Shown: in pieces, positions 28,006 to 37,080 of the stretch
How the letters are laid out: each line of letters opens with the position of its first letter
Position numbering within the stretch: position 1 is the stretch's first letter
DNA from: Silvimonas terrae
Lineage (GTDB): Bacteria; Pseudomonadota; Gammaproteobacteria; Burkholderiales; Chitinibacteraceae
Direction of reading: 5' to 3'
DNA: 64,000 bases
Assembly: GCF_014202765.1 (NCBI RefSeq)
Contig: NZ_JACHHN010000007.1
Span: 26,101 to 90,100, forward strand
Translations under genes and position numbers: made by a program
Notes under the pieces: generated by a model
What the model was told of the DNA's origin: nothing
Database searches by the model: none
The model's input: only the letters and a program-made list of their open reading frames with translations

Positions 28006-28034
28006 ATTGTAGGTGACGACCTGGTACTTGTAAA
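28006..28034 (-). promoter_or_regulatory. Sigma-70 promoter of the tRNA operon
   Basis: On the minus strand, TTTACA is followed by exactly 17 bases and TACAAT, then a GC-rich discriminator (GCGC) and tRNA-Ala. Such discriminators are typical of stringently controlled stable-RNA promoters. An ATGCGCATT...AATGCGCAT inverted repeat overlaps it and may end bamD transcripts. Confidence 0.8.
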
Positions 28035-28063
28035 CCCCCAATGCGCATTTTTTTAAGTTTTTG

Positions 28064-28861
28064 TTACCAGAGCTTCCACCAGGAGCCGGTCGTCCAGTAA
28101 CTGTCTTCCAGCACCACCGTGTTGGGATAGTTCTTGAGCAACACGCGCTTGGCGTCGTCACGCAGTTCGGTCAGGCCCAGTTTGTCGTAAGAACGCACCA
28201 TGATGCCCAGAGCCGGTTCTACCTGTTTGGTATTACCAAAGTTTTCCAGCAGGCCCTTGCCACGGTTGGCCGCCGCCAGATAGGCACCACGACGGTAGTA
28301 GTACTTGGCGACATACAGTTCATGGTTGGCCAGCGCGCCCACCAGATACGCCATCCGGGTACGCGAATCTTCGGCGTACTTGCTGTCCGGGTAACGATCA
28401 ATCAACTCCTTGAACGCGTCGAAAGAATCGCGTGCGGACTTCGGATCACGCTCGGCCATATCCTGTTTGGCCAGCGCCGAGAGGAAACCTTGCGTATCGT
28501 TAAAGTTCACAAGGCCTTTCAGATACAGCGCGTAATCCATGCTCGGGTGTGCCGGATACTGCTTCATGAAGCGATCCAGCGACGCCAGCGCAGGCTGACT
28601 ATCAAGGTTCTTGTACTGGTTGTAGGCCATTTCCAGCAAAGCTTGCTGCGCAAAACGGCCATACGGATAGCGGGCTTCCAGCGCTTCAAACAACTTGGTG
28701 GAGTGATCCCAGTTATGGGCAGTTTGTTCGGACTTGGCTTCGTTATAAATCTTTTCCGCCGACCAGCCTTTGGTTTCGTCCTGCTCTTGAGTGGACGCAC
28801 AACCGGCCAGCAACAAAGCAGCCACTGCGAATGCGGCGATTCGCGGTAAAATCTTGTTCAT
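28064..28861 (-). CDS. bamD: Outer membrane assembly lipoprotein BamD
   Basis: Essential lipoprotein of the BAM complex that folds outer membrane beta-barrels. The 265 residues have a signal with lipobox LLLAGCAS and then TPR-type helices (SAEKIYNEAK, FEALEARYPYGRFAQQALLEMAYNQYK, SLDRFMKQYPAHP, YYYRRGAYLAAANRG). It is divergent from rluD with overlapping start codons: the bamD ATG begins at 28861 and rluD begins at 28860 or 28863. Bam-RluD divergence is common in betaproteobacteria. Both promoters must lie inside the opposite coding sequence or use very short leaders. Confidence 0.95.
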   Translation of the reverse strand: MNKILPRIAAFAVAALLLAGCASTQEQDETKGWSAEKIYNEAKSEQTAHNWDHSTKLFEALEARYPYGRFAQQALLEMAYNQYKNLDSQPALASLDRFMKQYPAHPSMDYALYLKGLVNFNDTQGFLSALAKQDMAERDPKSARDSFDAFKELIDRYPDSKYAEDSRTRMAYLVGALANHELYVAKYYYRRGAYLAAANRGKGLLENFGNTKQVEPALGIMVRSYDKLGLTELRDDAKRVLLKNYPNTVVLEDSYWTTGSWWKLW

Positions 28862-28862
28862 G

Positions 28863-29912
28863 ATGAATCCTGAATTAGAACCCGACGATTATAGCGATTT
28901 CGCGCAGCCGCGTGTCCTTACCGTACCCCAGGAATGTGCGGGGTCTCGGCTGGACGCCGCGCTGGCGCAATTGTTACCTGATTACTCACGCAACCGGCTG
29001 GCCGGATGGGTGAAGGATGGCCTTGTCACCGTGGACGGCCAGCCTGCCACACCCAAGACCAAACTGTGGGGCGGTGAATCCCTGCGCGTGGATATCCAGC
29101 CCGATCCGGAGGAAGTTGCCTTCCAGCCGGAAAACATCGAGCTTGATGTCATTTATGAAGACGATGCAATCCTCGTCATCGACAAACCGGCCGGGCTGGT
29201 GGTTCACCCTGGCAGCGGCAACTGGTCGGGCACCTTGCTCAATGGCCTGCTGCATCACTACCCTGAGCTCAAAAGCGTGCCCCGCGCCGGCATCGTACAC
29301 CGTCTGGACAAGGACACCAGTGGTCTGATGGTGGTGGCGCGCACGCTGGCCGCACAAAACCACCTGGTCAAACAACTGCAGGCCCATACCGTAAAGCGCC
29401 ATTATCTGGCGATTGCCCAGGGCGAGGTCAAGCGGGATGGCAAGGTGGATGCGCCGATTGGCCGCCACCCGAAAGAACGCATCCGCATGGCGGTGGTGGG
29501 CACGGGCAAACACGCCGTCACCCATTACCGTGTACTGGAGAAATTCAACGGTTTCACGTTGATTGAATGCCGGCTGGAAACCGGGCGCACGCACCAGATT
29601 CGCGTGCATATGGCGCATCTGGGCCATCCGCTGGCAGCAGACCCGGTCTACAGTGGTCGGGCCAAACGGCTGGAGCCAGAGATCATGCTGGCGCTGGAAG
29701 ACTTTGCCCGGCAGGCGTTGCACGCCCGCAGGCTTTCACTGACGCACCCCGTCACCGGCAAGGTCATGAGCTGGCGCTCGCCTGTGCCGATTGATCTGGA
29801 ATCCCTGCTCAATGTCATGCGCGCCCAGGCCGGGCTGGATGAAAGCTGGGATGAAGAAGAAGACTGGGGCGATGACGATCACGATATGGAAGTCATCTAT
29901 GTCCGCGAGTAA
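28863..29912 (+). CDS. rluD: 23S rRNA pseudouridine synthase RluD
   Basis: Makes pseudouridines 1911, 1915 and 1917 in helix 69 of 23S rRNA. It has 349 residues with an N-terminal S4 domain (GSRLDAALAQLLPDYSRNRLAGWVKDG) and the catalytic motif HRLDKDTSGLMVVA, whose Asp is the nucleophile. The C-terminal tail is very acidic (DESWDEEEDWGDDDHD). The open frame extends upstream, but the start is set at 28863 (or 28860) opposite bamD. The next gene, pgeF, overlaps its 3' end by 14 bases. Confidence 0.95.
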   Translation: MNPELEPDDYSDFAQPRVLTVPQECAGSRLDAALAQLLPDYSRNRLAGWVKDGLVTVDGQPATPKTKLWGGESLRVDIQPDPEEVAFQPENIELDVIYEDDAILVIDKPAGLVVHPGSGNWSGTLLNGLLHHYPELKSVPRAGIVHRLDKDTSGLMVVARTLAAQNHLVKQLQAHTVKRHYLAIAQGEVKRDGKVDAPIGRHPKERIRMAVVGTGKHAVTHYRVLEKFNGFTLIECRLETGRTHQIRVHMAHLGHPLAADPVYSGRAKRLEPEIMLALEDFARQALHARRLSLTHPVTGKVMSWRSPVPIDLESLLNVMRAQAGLDESWDEEEDWGDDDHDMEVIYVRE

Positions 29913-30636
29913 CACCACCCCCAACTTCCTGATGCCGGACTGGCCCGCCCCCGACAATGTCATGGCGGTGATGACCACCCGCACCGGCGGGGTCAGCAGC
30001 GCGCCCTATCACGGGTTTAATCTGGGCGTACATGTGGGGGACGACCCGGCCGCTGTCGCGCAAAACCGCGCTATCTTGCGGCAGCATTTGCCATCCGAGC
30101 CCAAATGGCTCAATCAGGTCCACGGTATCCAGGTTGCCACGGCGGGCGGTTGTGATGCCGATGCCAGCTATGCCACGCAAGCTGGCGAGGTCTGCGTCAT
30201 CATGACAGCAGACTGCCTGCCAGTGCTGTTCTGTGACCGGGCCGGCACCGTGGTAGCTGCCGCCCATGCGGGCTGGCGCGGCCTGTGCAATGGCGTGCTG
30301 GAAGCCACGCTGCAGCGCATGCAACGGTCACCCGAAGACATCATGGCCTGGCTGGGGCCGGCCATTGGCCCACAGCAATTCGAGGTGGGTCCTGAGGTGC
30401 GTGAAGCGTTCATGGCGCATGATGCCAGCGCCGCCAGCGCCTTCAAACCCGCCGCCGAAGAGGGCAAATGGCTGGCGGATATCTACGCCCTGGCTGGCCA
30501 GCGGCTGGCCGCCGCCGGTATTGGCAGCATTCATGGCGGTGGTTTTTGCACTGTCAGCGACAGCCGCAACTTCTTTTCCTTCCGACGTGAAAAACAAACT
30601 GGCCGCATGGCGGCCCTGATCTGGCTGAAATCGTAA
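29899..30636 (+). CDS. pgeF: Peptidoglycan editing factor PgeF (laccase-domain protein)
   Basis: A purine nucleosidase-like / laccase-domain protein that removes mis-incorporated L-Ser from UDP-MurNAc peptide (function known from E. coli YfiH). It has 245 residues. Metal and catalytic motifs TADCLPVLF, AAHAGWRGL and GPAIGPQQFEVG are visible. The start at ATG 29899 lies inside the rluD end, indicating translational coupling; rluD-pgeF pairs are common. It acts in the cytoplasm. Confidence 0.93.
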   Translation: MSASNTTPNFLMPDWPAPDNVMAVMTTRTGGVSSAPYHGFNLGVHVGDDPAAVAQNRAILRQHLPSEPKWLNQVHGIQVATAGGCDADASYATQAGEVCVIMTADCLPVLFCDRAGTVVAAAHAGWRGLCNGVLEATLQRMQRSPEDIMAWLGPAIGPQQFEVGPEVREAFMAHDASAASAFKPAAEEGKWLADIYALAGQRLAAAGIGSIHGGGFCTVSDSRNFFSFRREKQTGRMAALIWLKS

Positions 30637-30680
30637 TCACCCAGCCCTACTCCACCCGTCACTGAACAAAGCGAATTGAC

Positions 30681-30869
30681 ATGTCCGGCAACACCACTGA
30701 AATCAACCCATGCCCGCGCTGTGGCGCCCATGCCGAAGTCCGCAAAGCGGGCGCGAACCGGGTCTGGCTGGAATGCAGCAAATATGGCCGCAATGGCAAT
30801 TGCAGCATGATCAGCACGCCGCAGCCCAACCGCAAGGAAGCCATCGCGGCCTGGAACAAGCTCAAGTAA
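30681..30869 (+). CDS. Lar-like zinc-ribbon protein
   Basis: A 62-residue protein with a zinc ribbon: PCPRCGAHAEV, then VWLECSKYGRNGNCSM, ending in EAIAAWNKLK. This arrangement, with the C-terminal AI-x-x-WN, fits the Lar (restriction alleviation) family, usually found in prophages. Here it stands alone after pgeF with a 44-base gap and no phage genes. Antirestriction activity is not shown. Confidence 0.75.
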   Translation: MSGNTTEINPCPRCGAHAEVRKAGANRVWLECSKYGRNGNCSMISTPQPNRKEAIAAWNKLK

Positions 30870-30884
30870 TCGCGGAGGCGGGGT

Positions 30885-32000
30885 TCAGGTCAGGGCCGCG
30901 CCAAACAGGTGTCCCAGACCAAAGGTCAGCACTGCGCAGACCCCCGCCGTCAACAACTGCCGCAAGGCAGAAAATCCGGCGGAGCGCCCGTTAAAGAGCG
31001 ACGTCACCGCGCCCACCAGCAGCAGCCCCACGGCGCTCAACCCCATACTGCCAATCATGGCGCTGGTGCCGTGCAGCAGCAAAAACGGCAGCACCGGCAA
31101 TAACGCGCCCACCGAAAACAGCACAAAAGACGTACCGGCGGCAGTCCACGGATTGCCCCCCATCTCACGCGGGTCCAGCCCCAACTCTTCCCGCGCCAGG
31201 GCGTCCAGCGCTTTGGACTTATCCTTCATCAAATTACTGGCAATGCGTTCTGCATCGGCTTTGGGCAGCCCTTTGGCGCGATAGATCAGCACCAGTTCAT
31301 GCTGCTCGGCATCGGGCGTTTGCTCCAGTTCTTCCGCTTCTTTAGCCAATTGTGAATGCGCCAGCTCCCGCGCATTGGTCACGGAGAGCCACTCCCCCAA
31401 CGCCATCGACATCGCCCCAGCCAGCAGACCTGCCACGCCAGTGAGCAATACGGTATGCGCACTGGCCCCGGCACCGGCCACGCCCATGATCAGACAAAAA
31501 TTGCTGACCAACCCGTCATTGGCCCCCAGCACCGCCGCACGCAGATCATTGCCGCTGGCCACACTGGTATGCCAGGGCTCGGCGGCGGCAATGCCTGCGC
31601 CATCGACCGTATTGCCGGCAACCGCCTGCACAATCGCGGCGTGGCCGCGCTCTTCGCCGGATAACGCGGCGGCGTCAGGCTGGCCGGCATATTTATTGCG
31701 ATCGGCATATTCAGCGGCGGCGACACTAGAGATCACAAACCCCGGCCCGAACCAGGCGATCAATTGTTGCAGCAAGCGGGTCTTGAAGTCAGGCCGAAAG
31801 CGCGGTACGCCTACTCCGTTGGCATCCAGCCGTTGCAACCAGACCCGCGCGTGATTGCGCTCCGCCTCGGCCAGTTGCTGGAAGATTTCCTTGCGTGTGG
31901 CCTGTCCCTCTGCCGCAGCAAGCGCGTCATAGAGTGCGGCGCTGTTCATTTCGTCACGCCAGTTGGCCAGAAAACGCTGGATATTGGCGGGGTGTTTCAT
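30885..32000 (-). CDS. mbfA: Membrane-bound ferritin-like/VIT1 transporter MbfA
   Basis: A 371-residue fusion of an N-terminal ferritin-like/rubrerythrin domain (about residues 1-130, with a Glu-rich helical pattern: EMNSAALYDALAAAE and EAERNHARVW) and a C-terminal VIT1/CCC1 domain with five membrane helices (AAVLGANDGLVSNFCLIMGVAGAG, GEWLSVTNARELAHSQLAKE). MbfA exports iron and protects from oxidative stress in alphaproteobacteria and relatives. I placed the start at ATG 32000 (GGAGG seven bases upstream), not at the longer frame from 32063. It is divergent from the nlpD-like gene. Confidence 0.88.
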   Translation of the reverse strand: MKHPANIQRFLANWRDEMNSAALYDALAAAEGQATRKEIFQQLAEAERNHARVWLQRLDANGVGVPRFRPDFKTRLLQQLIAWFGPGFVISSVAAAEYADRNKYAGQPDAAALSGEERGHAAIVQAVAGNTVDGAGIAAAEPWHTSVASGNDLRAAVLGANDGLVSNFCLIMGVAGAGASAHTVLLTGVAGLLAGAMSMALGEWLSVTNARELAHSQLAKEAEELEQTPDAEQHELVLIYRAKGLPKADAERIASNLMKDKSKALDALAREELGLDPREMGGNPWTAAGTSFVLFSVGALLPVLPFLLLHGTSAMIGSMGLSAVGLLLVGAVTSLFNGRSAGFSALRQLLTAGVCAVLTFGLGHLFGAALT

Positions 32001-32130
32001 GCTGGCCTCCGGGAAAAGCGTATGGCCCCAGGGCAGGACCAAGCGCAGCAACAATTGCCACACGCATACTTTGGGATTATCACCTGCAACCCTTTACAAT
32101 CTGCTGCAATCACAACAAATTTTCTGAGCC

Positions 32131-32820
32131 GTGACTTCTTTTATTGATGCTTTACACCGTTTGACCGCTGCCAGCGCCCTGGCCTTGCTACTGGCTGCCT
32201 GTAGCAGCACGCCAAATGAACCGGTCGCTGCCGGCTACTACCGTGTGCAAAAGGGGGACACCCTCTACCGCATTGCGGTCAACAACGGTCAGAGCGTTAA
32301 CAATCTGGCGCGCTGGAATAACCTGAAGGACACCACGGCAATTGAAGTGGGCCAGGTACTGCGCGTCAAACCCCCAGGGACAGGGGCAGCAACCAGTAGC
32401 ACCAGCAAGCCTGCGCCGGCCAAACCCACCGCGACGCCCACCCCTGCCCCGGCTGCCGCGCCCAAAATTGCGTTGATCTGGCCCGCCAAAGGGCCGGAAT
32501 TGAAAAACGCCAGTACGCGCAACAATGGCATTGATATCGGCGGCGACAAAGGCACGCCCATCCTGGCTGCCGCTGCTGGCAAGGTGGTGTATGCCGGCGA
32601 AGGGATTCGTGGCTATGGCAAGTTGCTGGTGATCAAGCACAACCAGGATTACCTGACTGCCTACGCGCACAACGATGCGTTGCTGGTGCAGGAAGGCGAT
32701 CAAGTTAGCCAGGGGCAGAAGATTGCCACCATGGGCGATAGCGGTGCCGACCGGGTGATGCTGCATTTTGAATTGCGCTACAAGGGCAAGGCGGTTGATC
32801 CGACAGATTCATTGCCATGA
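32131..32820 (+). CDS. nlpD: LysM/M23 lipoprotein NlpD-like amidase activator
   Basis: A 229-residue lipoprotein (lipobox LLLAACSS) with a LysM domain (YYRVQKGDTLYRIAVNNGQSVNNLARWN) and a Pro/Thr/Ala linker followed by an M23 (LytM) domain. Zinc-ligand positions are degenerate: the usual HxxxD start reads NNGIDIGG and the final HxH reads MLHFE. As in E. coli NlpD and EnvC, it is probably an inactive LytM that activates a cell-wall amidase during division. It starts with GTG. Regulation is not visible. Confidence 0.87.
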   Translation: MTSFIDALHRLTAASALALLLAACSSTPNEPVAAGYYRVQKGDTLYRIAVNNGQSVNNLARWNNLKDTTAIEVGQVLRVKPPGTGAATSSTSKPAPAKPTATPTPAPAAAPKIALIWPAKGPELKNASTRNNGIDIGGDKGTPILAAAAGKVVYAGEGIRGYGKLLVIKHNQDYLTAYAHNDALLVQEGDQVSQGQKIATMGDSGADRVMLHFELRYKGKAVDPTDSLP

Positions 32821-32834
32821 TTGGCCATAAAGGG

Positions 32835-32878
32835 GGCAACAAAAAAGGGCGGAATATTCCGCCCTTTTTTGTTGCCCG
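32835..32878. terminator. Terminator after the nlpD-like gene
   Basis: Stem GGGCGGAATATTCCGCCC flanked by AAAAAA and TTTTTT and by an outer GGGCAAC / GTTGCCC. It is symmetric, so it could also end the convergent permease gene. Confidence 0.92.
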
Positions 32879-32986
32879 GTTGATGACAGACTTCGGGCCA
32901 CACCCGCCCTCTTTGCGTATCCCTGCCGCCTCGGGCGTAGCGATGCAAGCAGCCAGCGTGCAGGATGTGCGTGCGCAGTAGCACTG

Positions 32987-34318
32987 TCAGTGCCCGCCAT
33001 CCATGATGAATTTCACCAGGAACAATACAGCGACGACCAGCACCGGCAAACGGATCTCGCGCCAGCGCCCTGTGCCCGCTTTCATGACGCAATACGCAAT
33101 AAACCCGCCAGCAATCCCTTCCGTGATTGAAAAGCAGAACGGCATCATCACGGCGGTGATAAAGGCCGGCACGCTTTCAGTCATATCGTCCCAGTTAATG
33201 CGTTTGAGTTCCGCAGTCATCAGCACGCCGACAAAAATCAGCGCACCCGCCGCGGCATAAGCCGGCACCATCGCCGCCAGGGGCGAGAAGAAGATGGCCA
33301 GCACAAACAGCAAGCCTGTCACCACGGCGGTAAGGCCGGTACGCCCACCAACCGACACCCCGGCCGAGCTTTCAATGTACGTTGAAATGGCCGATGTACC
33401 CATGAATGCGCCCAGCACGGACGCCGAGCTATCGACCAGCAAGGCTTGCTTCATGCGCGGGAAGCGGCCGTGCTCGTCGGCCAGCCCTGCCTTGCCCGCG
33501 ACCCCGATCAGCGTGCCGGATGAGTCAAACAAGCTCACCAGCATGAAGGAGAAAATCACCGCCCCCATGCCAAGGCTGAAGGCATCTTTGATGGCCAGTT
33601 GACCAAATACACCGCTGATATCGGGCGGCAGCGACGCCACACCGTGAAATTTGACGTCACCAAACAGAAAGCCCAGCGTGGTGGTGACCAGAATGGCAAT
33701 CAGCACCGATGCATGAATACCGCGCGCGGCCAGAATGGCAATGATGAAAAAGCCCAGCGTGCCCAGCACGCACGGCAGGGACGTCAGGTTACCCACAGTC
33801 ACCATGGTGGCCGGGCTGGCCACGACAATCCCGACGTTGTGCAGGCCCATCAAGGCGATCATCAGGCCGATCCCTGCGCCAATCCCGGCGCGCAAGGCAA
33901 ACGGGATGCTGGCAATCAGCCAGTAGCGTATGCGCAGAATGGTCAGCAAAAAGAAACCCACCGCACCCCAGAAAATGGCACCCATACCCACTTGCCAGGA
34001 CAGATGTTGCCCACCCACCACCACAAAGGCGAAGAAAGCGTTCAGCCCCATGGCGGGCGCCAGCGCAATCGGCAAGTTGGCGACAAAGCCCATGGCAATG
34101 CTGCCAATCGCAGCGATCAGGCAGGTAACGACAAAGACCGCCTGGGTATCCATACCGGCAGCAGAGAGAATCTGCGGATTGACGAAGATGATGTACACCA
34201 TCGTCAAAAAGGTGGTGGCACCGGCAATGATCTCGGTACGCACGTCGGTGCCATGTTCGCGCAACCTGAAAAGGCGTTCGAACAGGCCGCCAGTTGCGGC
34301 GGGTGTGGTTTGCGGCAT
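32987..34318 (-). CDS. NCS2-family purine permease (AzgA/PbuG type)
   Basis: A 443-residue inner membrane permease with about 12-13 helices, probably taking up hypoxanthine, guanine or adenine. Family motifs include the N-terminal TDVRTEIIAGATTFLTMVYI, the NCS2 signature ALAPAMGLNAFFAFVVV, and a later ESSAGVSVGGRTGLTAV. The AzgA subfamily uses this pattern. It is convergent with the nlpD-like gene. No purine riboswitch was recognised in the 97 bases before narL. Confidence 0.9.
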   Translation of the reverse strand: MPQTTPAATGGLFERLFRLREHGTDVRTEIIAGATTFLTMVYIIFVNPQILSAAGMDTQAVFVVTCLIAAIGSIAMGFVANLPIALAPAMGLNAFFAFVVVGGQHLSWQVGMGAIFWGAVGFFLLTILRIRYWLIASIPFALRAGIGAGIGLMIALMGLHNVGIVVASPATMVTVGNLTSLPCVLGTLGFFIIAILAARGIHASVLIAILVTTTLGFLFGDVKFHGVASLPPDISGVFGQLAIKDAFSLGMGAVIFSFMLVSLFDSSGTLIGVAGKAGLADEHGRFPRMKQALLVDSSASVLGAFMGTSAISTYIESSAGVSVGGRTGLTAVVTGLLFVLAIFFSPLAAMVPAYAAAGALIFVGVLMTAELKRINWDDMTESVPAFITAVMMPFCFSITEGIAGGFIAYCVMKAGTGRWREIRLPVLVVAVLFLVKFIMDGGH

Positions 34319-34415
34319 GGATGATTCCGGTTTCGTTTCTGTTTTGAAAAGGCGTGCGCAATATACGCGGGGTGGCCGCCCGGGTTAACCCGCTTGCCGC
34401 ACTATCGACCCCGAT

Positions 34416-35090
34416 TCAAGACAGATGGTTGCCTTCACTGGCGCCCAGTCCGTGCTCAACGGCATACACGGCGGCTTGCACACGACTGGACAACCCCAGT
34501 TTCTTGAGGATGTTCTGCACATGAATCTTGACCGTGCTTTCGGCCAGGTCCAGCCGGCGCGCGATCACCTTGTTGGCCTCGCCCAGCGCCAGGTAACCCA
34601 GGATTTCCCGCTCACGCGGGGTGAGTTTGTCTTCTTCTCGCGGGGCCGCCGGCGTCGCGCTGGCCACACGAAACTGCTGGACCAGCTTGGCGGTCATGGG
34701 CTCGGCCACCACCGCTTCGCCCGCACAGGCACGGTGGATGGCACTCACCAGGAAGTCCGCGTCGATATTCTTCAACAAATAACCGCGCGCACCGGCCCGC
34801 AGTGCCGTTGCCAGGTCATCCGCGTCTTCCGATACAGTAAGCATCAACACCGCCAGGGTCGGCGTATCTTGCAGCATCAGGCTAAGCGCTTCCACGCCAG
34901 ACAGGCCGGGCATGTTCAGGTCCAGCAACACCACATCCGGCTTGAGTGCATGCGCCAGTTTGACGGCTTCTGCGCCATCAGCGGCTTCCCCGACCACTTC
35001 AAAGTCAGGCTGACGCCCCAGCAACAGCCGGATACCGCTGCGAAACAAGGTGTGATCGTCCACCAGCAATACGCGAACCGGCTCAGGCAT
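34416..35090 (-). CDS. narL: Nitrate/nitrite response regulator NarL
   Basis: A response regulator of 224 residues. The receiver has the acidic pair DD (11-12) and the phosphorylated Asp57 in LLDLNMPG. The C-terminal LuxR-type HTH is LTPREREILGYLALGEANKVIARRLDLAESTVKIHVQNIL. It is the output partner of NarX, whose gene overlaps it by 8 bases. It is expected to bind TACYYMT heptamers upstream of nar genes, but I did not find a convincing cluster in the gaps here. Confidence 0.93.
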   Translation of the reverse strand: MPEPVRVLLVDDHTLFRSGIRLLLGRQPDFEVVGEAADGAEAVKLAHALKPDVVLLDLNMPGLSGVEALSLMLQDTPTLAVLMLTVSEDADDLATALRAGARGYLLKNIDADFLVSAIHRACAGEAVVAEPMTAKLVQQFRVASATPAAPREEDKLTPREREILGYLALGEANKVIARRLDLAESTVKIHVQNILKKLGLSSRVQAAVYAVEHGLGASEGNHLS

Positions 35091-37062
35091 TGGCGCCCTC
35101 TCCCTCTAAAACGGTGGTTGTGGCGCGATGCATGGTCAGAACCACGCTCACCCCGTGCTCATTGATAAAGTCCAGCTGCGCGCCCAGCCGTTCGGCCCGC
35201 TCACGCATGATGTTCAAGCCCACATGCCGTTCAGCCCGGCGGGCCATTTCTGCTTCGTCAAAGCCACGGCCGTTGTCCTGGATGACCAGGCGCAGCGGCG
35301 TGTCGTTATGCAGTGTGACCTCTACCTGGGTGGCTTGTGAATGCTTGCGCACATTGGATAGCGCTTCTTGCAGGATAAACAGCAGTTGCAATTGCTGATC
35401 TGCCAACAACGGCCGGCCCTCGCCGGTAATGGTCAGGGCCGCGGCGATGCCGGTTTGCTTGCGGAACTTGTCGATCACCGTGCGCATGGAGCCCGGCAAA
35501 TCGCCCTCTTGCAAACGGGTTCTGAAATTGAGCAGCAGCTCTCGCACATCTTCATAGCTTTCGGTCACGCCGGCTCGCAACATGGGCACGATGTCTTGCG
35601 CTTCTGTGGTGGCGTTACGCTTGAGTGAGTCATCCAGCATTTGCACTTGCAGATTCAAAAAGCTCAGCCCCTGGGCAATGCTGTCGTGCAAGCCTTGCGC
35701 CATCAGGTTGCGCTCCTCCGAGACGGCCAGTTCTTTGTCGCGCGCGGCCAGCCGCAAATTATCCAGCGCGATCCCAAGGTGCTGACCCAGCGTGGTCAAC
35801 AACTGGGTTTCCCGTTCCGAGACCTCGCGTTTATCAGCAAAGTGCAAGGTAATCACGCCCAGATGATTGTCGCCTGCACTGATCGGAAACGCGCTGACCT
35901 GCAGGAAGCCTGCTTCGGCACAGACCGATTGCGGTTGCAGCGGGTGCGGGCGCATCTGGACCAGCACCACTTCGCCCTTGCGCGCCGGGGCACAATAGCA
36001 GCCTTCATGCCGGCGGCAGATTTCCGCCTCTTGCAAGGAAGCCGGCAAACCGACACTGGTCATCAACCACGCCGATTGATTGAGCGGATCAATGACCCGC
36101 ACGCTACCGGCATCCGCGCCAAACCAGGCAAGCAAGCGTTCCAGCACGCCCTGACACAGGCTTTGCGAGGTTTGCGGCCGGTTTACAAAGGCCACCACAT
36201 CGTACAGTAGAGAGAGTTCGCCATTTTGGGCGTTCAGTTCGGCGGTTTTCTCTTCCACCCGCTGCGCCAGCGAACCATAGGATTCTTCCAGGCGGTCTGC
36301 CATGTGGTTGAAACTGCGTTGCACTTCGCCAAACTCATCGCGCGACTCCACCGGCAACCGCACGGTAAAGTCTTTGCGTGTCATACGCGCAATGCCGTGC
36401 CGCAGCCGCCCCAGCGGGCGGAAGATCAGGAGGAACATCAGGTAAACCTGGGTAAATGCCCCGACAATGGCCAGCCCGACCAGAAACATCTGCGAGGAGC
36501 GCAACCACAGGGTGCGGCGTGTGTTCAGTTGCTCAATCGACAGCACCAGCAGGTTGATACGCTCCACAAACTGATCGGTATCCGCCCGGAACACCTGCCA
36601 GTCGGTCAGCGCCCCACCCGCCTCTATAGGTACAAACCAGCGGCGGGTCAGGCGATCATAATCTTGTTCAATACCGGAAAATTGCTGGCGCACGCTGGGC
36701 GAATCGGGCAGATACAACGGTCTGCGCACATCGCCATTGCGCAATAACGCCAGCGTCTGTCGAAAATCCGCGTCTTCTGCCCGCAGTTTGGTCGCAAGCT
36801 GCGGGTCTTTGGTCGCGGCGTAATGTTCCAGCGTCAGCGCCATGCGGTAAGTGCGCATACGCAGGCTGCCAGCCGCGTTAATGGCCGCGCCACCGCCTTC
36901 CAGTTGCCAGGACAGATACAGCGTGATGCCAATCGCCATCAGGCCGACGGCCAGTGCCGCCAACAACAGCGCCAGCACGCGCATGGATAACTGGCGGCGC
37001 AGCGGCAGTTGATAACGTTCTGCGACAGTTTCTGGTTTCAAGTCCGACACGGTTATTCTCAC
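35083..37062 (-). CDS. narX: Nitrate sensor histidine kinase NarX
   Basis: A 659-residue membrane sensor kinase. It has two membrane helices, a periplasmic four-helix region with the nitrate-binding P-box INAAGSLRMRTYRMALTLE (61-79), a HAMP region (about 215-265), a Cys-containing GAF-like module (CRRHEGCYC, near 349-357), the phospho-acceptor His459 in QGLHDSIAQ, and an ATPase domain (NVRKHSQATQVEV, DNGRGF). It phosphorylates NarL. It ends the nitrate operon with narL. Confidence 0.94.
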   Translation of the reverse strand: MRITVSDLKPETVAERYQLPLRRQLSMRVLALLLAALAVGLMAIGITLYLSWQLEGGGAAINAAGSLRMRTYRMALTLEHYAATKDPQLATKLRAEDADFRQTLALLRNGDVRRPLYLPDSPSVRQQFSGIEQDYDRLTRRWFVPIEAGGALTDWQVFRADTDQFVERINLLVLSIEQLNTRRTLWLRSSQMFLVGLAIVGAFTQVYLMFLLIFRPLGRLRHGIARMTRKDFTVRLPVESRDEFGEVQRSFNHMADRLEESYGSLAQRVEEKTAELNAQNGELSLLYDVVAFVNRPQTSQSLCQGVLERLLAWFGADAGSVRVIDPLNQSAWLMTSVGLPASLQEAEICRRHEGCYCAPARKGEVVLVQMRPHPLQPQSVCAEAGFLQVSAFPISAGDNHLGVITLHFADKREVSERETQLLTTLGQHLGIALDNLRLAARDKELAVSEERNLMAQGLHDSIAQGLSFLNLQVQMLDDSLKRNATTEAQDIVPMLRAGVTESYEDVRELLLNFRTRLQEGDLPGSMRTVIDKFRKQTGIAAALTITGEGRPLLADQQLQLLFILQEALSNVRKHSQATQVEVTLHNDTPLRLVIQDNGRGFDEAEMARRAERHVGLNIMRERAERLGAQLDFINEHGVSVVLTMHRATTTVLEGEGANA

Positions 37063-37080
37063 GATGCGGCCCAGCCCGCG

